Below are positions 58,301 to 64,000 of a stretch of 64,000 nucleotides of DNA, piece after piece (position 1 is the first letter of the stretch; the number at the start of each line of letters is the position of its first letter). The translations under genes were made by a program, and so were the position numbers. The notes under the pieces were generated by a model. The model worked only from the letters and a program-made list of their open reading frames with translations, was not told the DNA's origin and made no database searches. Location of the stretch: the NCBI GenBank assembly GCA_002682825.1, contig NOKP01000002.1:6182309-6246308 (forward strand), read 5' to 3'. This stretch comes from Neonectria sp. B-13. Its lineage: Eukaryota > Ascomycota > Sordariomycetes > Hypocreales > Nectriaceae.

Positions 58301-59474
58301 CCTCAACAGCAGCTCCTCGCGTCATCGGAAGGACATATCATCAAGATCTGGGACTTGCAGTTTAATCCATCTGAGGAGACGGCCAAGGAACATAGCCACT
58401 CAATCGCCTCGATTTCGATCTCGCCCGATGGCCAGTTGCTTGCATCAGGGTCACGTGAAGCCATCGAAGTTTGGCATACGTCTGACTTCACTCGCAAATT
58501 CACATTGGAGGCGATTGAATCAGGCGGGGATTGGCTTACCTTCTCCCCAGACAGTCGCCATCTTATATCACGATTAAACCCGATGATGGGTAAGAATAGT
58601 GACAGTGTTTCCAAGCTTTTCACAATCTGGGACGTGGTGAATGGCATCTCCATCCAGACATTTCACGCCGTAAGGAAGTGGGAGGCTTTTTCTCAAGATG
58701 GTCAATTACTCGCACTGGCGTTCGACAATTCAATCGTCAGAGTATTAGACATGTCCAGTTTGGAGCAAAAACTGAAGATCAACGGCAACGCCTCTAGCCT
58801 ATGCTTCTCAGACGACGGGCGCAACCTTGCATTGGCATCGGACACAGCCTTGGAAATCTGGGACATCTTTGCAAAAGAATGCATCTGGACCATCGACCAT
58901 CAACAAACCAAAGAGATTAGGTCGATTTCGCTATCAAGCAACTCCCAGTGGCTTGCTGCAGGCACTATGGATGCTACCATCGTGTTAGATAAAGGCAAGA
59001 AAACGCTCCTGTACACCCTCGATACACCCAAGGGTATAGTCGGGTCCAACATCCCCTCACTCGCCTTCTCATCCGACAACCCTAAGCCTGGCATTAAGCG
59101 TTGCTCATGGGATTATAATCTGGGATATGAAGACTGGCACTTTGGGTCAGATTATACACACCAGTTACGAAGAGCATATCATGCGGACTCTGGAATTTAA
59201 TCCTACTGACAGCTCTCGCTTGTCCACTGATGTCGGCCTTTTGGAGATCCGTGAGCCATCAGCAACTAACGCAATTCCGAAGGATCAACCTGTTAAGGCG
59301 AGCTTCTACGGCTGTGGCCTGGATAGCTATCGCGAATGGGTTGTAAAGGATGGCAAAAGAATGCTCTATCTTCCTATAGAGTATGCATGGAGAAGATTCG
59401 CTATTAATGGGTCAACTGTTGCAATTGGAAGTAAGACTGGACAAGTAGCATTGATTAAGTTTTCTACAGTCTAA
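55400..59474 (+). pseudogene. NACHT-WD40 NLR receptor gene with many stops
   Basis: From ATG 55400 one frame runs to about 59090, with one conserved intron (57095-57145). The order is N-terminal motif SDQFTNSGIQSIAKDN, then FQQWHDQKDYSCLWINGSLG-KGKT (Walker A, 55724-55760), LVVDALNEC (Walker B), winged-helix-like parts (LEELKVLAGFP) and about ten WD40 repeats from 57350 (SSIAISPDAKMLASGSSD...IIWD). The C-terminal cap (59127-59474; ASFYGCGLDSYREWVVKDGK) is in another frame, so there is a shift near 59095. In-frame stops occur at 55472, about 55508, 55526-55531, several to about 55590, then near 55935, 56294, 56546, 56729 and 57041. Architecture is as in HET-E/HET-D-like STAND proteins, which detect non-self and trigger cell death. 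The Walker A DPG is changed to SLG. Confidence 0.85.
55418..55465 (+). other. amyloid-type motif at the NLR N-terminus
   Basis: LSDQFTNSG and IQSIAKDN follow directly after the start codon, in the frame of the NACHT domain. It shares DQF-x-N with effector 2 and KDN with effector 1. A stop follows nine bases later. Confidence 0.55.
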
Positions 59475-60033
59475 AAGGGAAAAACAGTGTGTTTAATAGG
59501 GGTAACTTTATAATAGCTAGTAAGACTGAGAGTATTTAGCTGGCTTTACTATAGTTATAATAGAGAAAGAAATATAGTTTATCCTTTTAGCTTTTTGTAT
59601 ATTAAGAAAACAGAGTTAAGATTAGAGAAAGTTAAGGAATATTTTTAGAAAAAGTATAATAGATTTTTATTTAAGATAAATCTTTAGAAAAAATAATTAA
59701 GATTAGAAATAGTTCTAAAGTTAGGATTAGAACTATATATTATAGGACTTAATATAATTCTAAGTAAATAGTAAAATAAAGAGAAAAATATATAGAAATA
59801 TAATAATACTAATATATAAAGTATAATAGATATTAATTAATAGAGATAAGTATAATAAATATATTCTTATAGAGTATATAATTTTTTATCTTTATTTATA
59901 TATTTTATTCTTAATATAAAAGGTAAACTAGTATATAATACTATTAGTTAGACTATAAATTATAAGACAGCTTATTATAGTCTAATTAAATAGCTAAAAG
60001 AATAGATAAATATAAGGAATTACATGTAAAATA
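59475..60033. other. AT-rich stretch, no gene
   Basis: Very AT-rich with stacked TATA/TAATA steps, like the region at 52.1 kb. It is probably RIP-mutated repeat sequence. Confidence 0.55.
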
Positions 60034-61115
60034 TCACTATTGAAACTACTGTTTGGACTACTGTTTCTGCTTATCTGCAATTGCGCTAAATTATGTGTTT
60101 CCTTTGCTTAAGCTTAACAGGGGGATAGATCTTTGGATTTTAAACCTAATTATTGACTTTTGCCCCCTCTATAACAGCTACTATTAGTCCGCTGATGCTA
60201 GGAATGACCATTAGGCTTCTAACTCCCTCCGCCAAATCCCTCTACATAGCTTTATAGCTAATGTTAGAAATAACTATAGGATTCTCTTGCTTTCTAATGC
60301 AGTTATTACTCCTTTAGTTATAGATTGGTTATTATAGTATTACTTATTAGCTATATAACCTATAAGATATAGTTATTATGCTTTAGACTATTAATAAACC
60401 TCTTCTCTATATTAGTAGTATTATTATTCCTTTCTAGCTTTAAAGCTAGCCCCTTTAGAAAGACTTATTCTATTATAATCTATTAGGCTATTACTCTATT
60501 AGGCTAGATTCTATCTTATAGTAGGATATAATAATTAAAGACTATTAACTAAACTAATTCCTTAGCCTTAGGGCATTAATTAGTTTTAATCTTTTTTATA
60601 TCTTATAGATTAGACTTTTAAACTATAATTTATAGCTTAGAAATAAGGCTTAGATCTACTTAAAATAGGCTATATAAGTTATATAAGAGCCTATAGGTAT
60701 AGCTTAGTAAGAGCTTACTAGGCTATAGTGCAATTTAGAAGATAGTTATCTTATGTAATTAGTTATATAGTCTTTATGTTATATAGAAGGTTAGATGGAA
60801 TGTAAAGGGGTAATCTGGAAAGTGTAAAAGCTAGGCTTTTATCCTAAGGGGTTTTAGCCTTTTCTAAGATCTAGCTTTTCTAAGGTCTAGCTTTTCTAAG
60901 ATCTAGCTTTTCTAAGATCTAGCTTTTCTAAGATCTAGCTTTTCTAAGATCTAGCTTTTCTAGCTGATTAGAATAGTAAAACTTATACTTTAACTTTATA
61001 GTAGAAACTTTTATCTCCTTAAGTTATTATTGCCTTAGGCTTAAGTATTAAGCTTATTATACTATTGTTTTTTCTATTTTCTTTTATACTATTTAATCTT
61101 TAGTCTCTTCTCTAG
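60034..61115 (+). repeat. repeat family copy 1, about 1.08 kb
   Basis: It starts CACTATTGAAACTACTGTTT, continues with CTTTGCTTAAGCTTAACAGG and GACTTTTGCCCCCTC, and ends after the 16-bp array and a segment ending TCTCTAGGTATATACTACTA. Copies 2 (direct), 3 (inverted) and 4 (direct, cut by the window) share these landmarks. Confidence 0.8.
60858..60963 (+). repeat. 16-bp minisatellite TTTCTAAGATCTAGCT (copy 1)
   Basis: Six to seven near-perfect 16-base units (variants with GGTCTAG). The same array occurs in repeat copies 2 and 3. Confidence 0.9.
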
Positions 61116-61287
61116 GTATATACTACTAAGAACTATTATATCTAAATATATAAAATATATTTTATTAAGGTATTTTTCTTAATTAATTTAATTAATTATA
61201 AATAAAACATATTCTATTTGTTTTTTATAAGTTAATATAATAGAGTTTTAAGGTAAATAGTATCTTTATTAATATATATAACTTAAT

Positions 61288-62325
61288 CCACTATTAAAAC
61301 TACTATTTAAACTACTATTTCTACTTATTTATAATTATATTAAACAGTTATATATTTTCTTTGCTTAAGCTTAATAAGGGGATAAATCTTTAGATATTAA
61401 ACCTAATTATTGACTTTTGCCCTCTTTAAACTCCCTCTATCAAATCCCTCTATATAGCTTTATAGCTAATGTTAGAGATAACCATAGGATTCCCTTGGTT
61501 TCTAATGTATTACTCCTTTAGTTATAGGTTAGTTAGAATAATATTATCTATTAACTGTATGATCTATAAGGCATAGATAGGGTTATATAGCTTCTTAAGG
61601 AACTCCTTCTCTATAGTAGTAATATTACTATTCCTTTCTAGCTTTAGAGCTAGTCTCTCTAGAAAGAGCTATTCTATTATAATCTATTAAACTATTACTA
61701 TATTAAGTTAGATTCTATCTTATAATAGGATATTATAGCTAAAGACTATTAATTAGACTAATTTCTTAGGTTTAAAACAGTTAATTATAAGCTATTTTAT
61801 ATACCTTAGGTTAGATTTTTAAGCTATAATTTATAGTATAGAAATAAGGCTTAAATATTTTTAAATTTACTATATAGATTATATAAAAGCTTATATATAT
61901 AGCTTAATAAAGGCTTATTAGACTATAGTATAATTTAGATAGTAATTATCTTATATAATTAGTAGTATAATTATTATATTATATAAAAGGTTAAATAGAA
62001 TATAAAAAGGTAACCTAGAAAGTATAGAGCTTTATAGGCTAAGCTTTTATCCTAAGGGGTTTTAGCCTTTTCTAAGATCTAGCTTTTCTAAGATCTAGCT
62101 TTTCTAAGGTCTAGCTTTTCTAAGGTCTAGCTTTTCTAAGATCTAGCTTTTCTAGCTAATTAAGGTAGTAAAACTTATATTTTAACTTTATAATAGAAAC
62201 TTTTATCTTCTTAAGTTATTATTATCTTAGGCTTAAGTATTAAGCTTATTATACTATTGTTTTTTCTATTTTCTTTTATACTATTTAACCTTTAGCCCCT
62301 TCTCTAGGTATATACTATTAATATT
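61288..62325 (+). repeat. repeat family copy 2, direct
   Basis: Begins CCACTATTAAAACTACTATT. It differs from copy 1 mostly by C-to-T and G-to-A changes (for example CTTAATAAGGGGATAAATCT for CTTAACAGGGGGATAGATCT). Confidence 0.8.
62067..62155 (+). repeat. 16-bp minisatellite (copy 2)
   Basis: Five to six units of the same 16-base sequence as at 60858, at the equivalent position of the repeat. Confidence 0.9.
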
Positions 62326-62334
62326 ATAGCCTAG

Positions 62335-62590
62335 ATTAGACTAAGCAGTTACAACTAGCAGAACTATAGTATACCCACTTTTTACTTTACTAATCATAAA
62401 AGGACTATTACTTATAGGAATAATATCACTCTTTAAGCAATAGTACTTTAGGACTAATACACTCCTAAGGACTATTATTCTACATTATATATATATACAT
62501 TCACTTAGTACATTAGATAAGAGCTTTAAGCTCTTTAGCTATTAATACTTTAATTTACTTTATATTTAGTTATTTAGATATAATAGTCCT
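62335..62590 (+). mobile_element. mutated LTR copy of the solo-LTR family
   Basis: TAGACTAAGCAGTTACAACT-AGCAGAACT corresponds to TGGGACCAGGCGGTCACAAT-CGGCAGAAT of the solo LTR after transitions. Downstream TATACATTCACTTAGTACAT-TAGATAAGAGCTTTAAGCTC also matches. It lies between repeat copies 2 and 3. Confidence 0.65.
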
Positions 62591-62756
62591 TAGTAGTATA
62601 CACCTAAAGAAGAGGCTAAAGGTTAAACAGTATAAAAGAAAATAGAAAAAACAATAGTATAATAGGCTTAATACCTAAGCCTAAAGCAATAATAACTTAA
62701 GGAGATAAAAGTTTCTACTATAAAGTTAAGGTATAAGTTTTACTGCCTTAATCAGC

Positions 62757-62845
62757 TGGAAAAGCTAGATCTTAGAAAAGCTAGATCTTGGAAAAGCTAG
62801 ATCTTGGAAAAGCTAGATCTTAGAAAAGCTAGACCTTGGAAAAGG
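62757..62845 (-). repeat. 16-bp minisatellite (copy 3, inverted)
   Basis: Five to six units of the AAAGCTAGATCTTAGA type, the reverse complement of the arrays at 60858 and 62067. Confidence 0.9.
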
Positions 62846-62961
62846 CTAAAACCCCTTGGGATAAAAGCCCAGCTAACCTTTGTGCTTTCCAGGTTACTTA
62901 CCTCTTTGCATTCCATCCGACCTTCCAAATAATACAACAATCACACCACCAATTGCACAAG

Positions 62962-63570
62962 ATGACTGCTTCCGTCCGAATCGCACTATAGCCCAGCAAG
63001 CCCTTGCCAAGCTATACATATGAGCTCTCATATGACCTATATATCGAATTAAAAGAACATCCAAGCCTCATTTCTATGCTGCAAATTGTAGCTCAAAAGT
63101 CTAGCCTAGGGCATATAAAACAGCCTATGATCAACCACTTTAGACCTAAGGAGTTAGTCTAATTAGCAGTCTTTGACTATAATATTCTACTATAAGAGGA
63201 AATAAAGCTTAATATAGCAACTGCCTAATGGATTACAATAGAACAGCTCTTTCTAGAGAGGCTAGCTCTAAAGCTAGAAAGGAATAGTAATATTACTGCT
63301 ATAGAAAAGGAGTTCCTTAAGAAGCTATATAACCCTATCTGTACCTTATAGATTATGCAGTTGACAGGTGATGTTGTTCTGACCAACCTGCAGCTGAAGG
63401 AGTGATGCATTGGAAACCGAGGGAATCCTACTGTGGTTATCTCTAACATTGGCCATGAAGCATGGAGGGATTTGGCGGAGGGAGTTCTATGGAGGGGGCA
63501 AAAGTCAATAATTAGGTTTAAAATCCAAAGATCTATCCCTCTGTTAAGCTTAAGCAAAGGAAACATATGA
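62962..63570 (+). pseudogene. relic frame of about 200 codons inside repeat copy 3
   Basis: From ATG 62962 one frame reads to TGA at 63568-63570 with seven internal stops (TAG, TAA, TGA) and no frame change. Text: YTYELSYDLYIELKEHPSLI, KQPMINHFRPKELV, LFLERLALKLERNSNITAIE, SNIGHEAWRDLAEGVLWRGQ. I do not recognise it as a transposase or reverse transcriptase. All internal stops can arise from Gln, Arg or Trp codons by one transition. Confidence 0.5.
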
Positions 63571-63667
63571 TTCAGTGTAATCGTAGATAAGCAGAAACAG
63601 TAGTCTAAACAGTAGTTTCAATAGTGTTATATTTAGTTATATAATAACTTACCTTTATATATTATTA

Positions 63668-64000
63668 AACCACTATTAAAACTACTATTTAGACTACTGT
63701 TTCTACTTATCTATGATTATGCTAAATCATATGTTTTCTTTGCTTAAGCTTAACAGGGGGATAGATCTTTGGATTTTGAACCTAATTATTGACTTTTGCC
63801 CCCTCCATCCGCTGACACTAGGAACAACCATCAGGCTTCTTAGAACTCCCTCCGCCAAATCCCTTCATACAGCTTTATAGCTGATGTTAGAGATAACTAG
63901 ATTCTCTTGCTTTCTAATGCATTACTCCTTTGGTTGTAGGTTAATTGTTATAGTATTACTTTTAGCTATATAACCCATAAGATATAGTTATTATACTTTA
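63668..64000 (+). repeat. repeat family copy 4, direct, cut by window end
   Basis: Starts CCACTATTAAAACTACTATT about 40 bases after the end of the inverted copy 3, forming a head-to-head inverted repeat, and continues with the same landmarks to the window end. Confidence 0.8.

Larger units (their letters stand above)
62600..63630 (-). repeat. repeat family copy 3, inverted
   Basis: Reverse complement of copies 1 and 2: the 16-bp array is at 62757-62845 and the AACAGTAGTTTCAATAGTG end at about 63609-63627. It retains more GC than the other copies between 62880 and 63000 and 63360-63500, so it is the best preserved. Confidence 0.8.

Noticed and set aside
60000..62600. Periodic 16-base array as a CRISPR
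   Set aside because: Units are contiguous with no spacers, and the host is a eukaryote; it is a minisatellite.

Overview
This window reads as a chromosome segment from a filamentous ascomycete (Pezizomycotina). The evidence is short GT-AG introns of about 45-75 bases, fungus-specific families (Zn2Cys6 regulators, RTA1-like 7-TM proteins, DUF3292, SesA-type and NACHT-WD40 proteins) and AT-rich tracts full of transposon relics. Many broken genes keep one reading frame and carry stops that single C-to-T or G-to-A changes explain. That is what repeat-induced point mutation (RIP) leaves behind, although RIP itself is an inference. No species is assigned.

Layout. 1-2.2 kb: a DUF3292 gene. 2.7-10 kb: decayed accessory genes (an alpha/beta hydrolase, a P450 that has lost its haem cysteine, a large unknown gene with three stops) around one intact secreted-protein gene. 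10-19.3 kb: relics of a RecQ-type telomere-linked helicase, a copia-like gag and a Tc1/mariner transposase, between an intact methyltransferase and an intact secreted GMC oxidoreductase. 19.7-41.8 kb: the gene-rich part, with a Zn2Cys6 regulator, a GST with a late stop, an SDR, an HP1-like relic, two RTA1-like genes (one broken), a BBE-type FAD oxidase, a sterol-glucosyltransferase-like UGT, a second Zn2Cys6 regulator and an unknown membrane protein. Many are typical tailoring, detoxification or transport genes of secondary metabolism, but no PKS, NRPS or terpene synthase is present. 42.4-52 kb: a multidomain secreted subtilisin, a Ras-like protein without GTP-binding motifs, and a long unknown gene broken by a stop and by an LTR insertion.

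52.9-59.5 kb is the most interesting part. It looks like a fungal amyloid-signalling NLR locus. Two small SesA-like proteins, encoded convergently, both end in a G-x-G-D-x-F-N-N / x-Q-x motif. Next to them a NACHT-WD40 gene begins with a related short motif (SDQFTNSG..Q) directly upstream of its nucleotide-binding domain. This is the effector/receptor layout of prion-like programmed-cell-death systems. The NLR keeps one frame for about 3.7 kb but has about a dozen stops, so the receptor is dead while at least one partner ORF is intact.

59.5-64 kb is AT-rich and holds at least four copies (direct and inverted) of a repeat of about 1 kb. The repeat contains a 16-bp minisatellite and a mutated frame of about 200 codons. 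A solo LTR with a perfect 5-bp target duplication lies at 39.8-40.2 kb, nested in an older LTR of the same family, and further members lie at 52.0 and 62.3 kb. A helicase relic of telomere-linked type and a short interstitial TTAGGG tract suggest a subtelomeric or rearranged origin.
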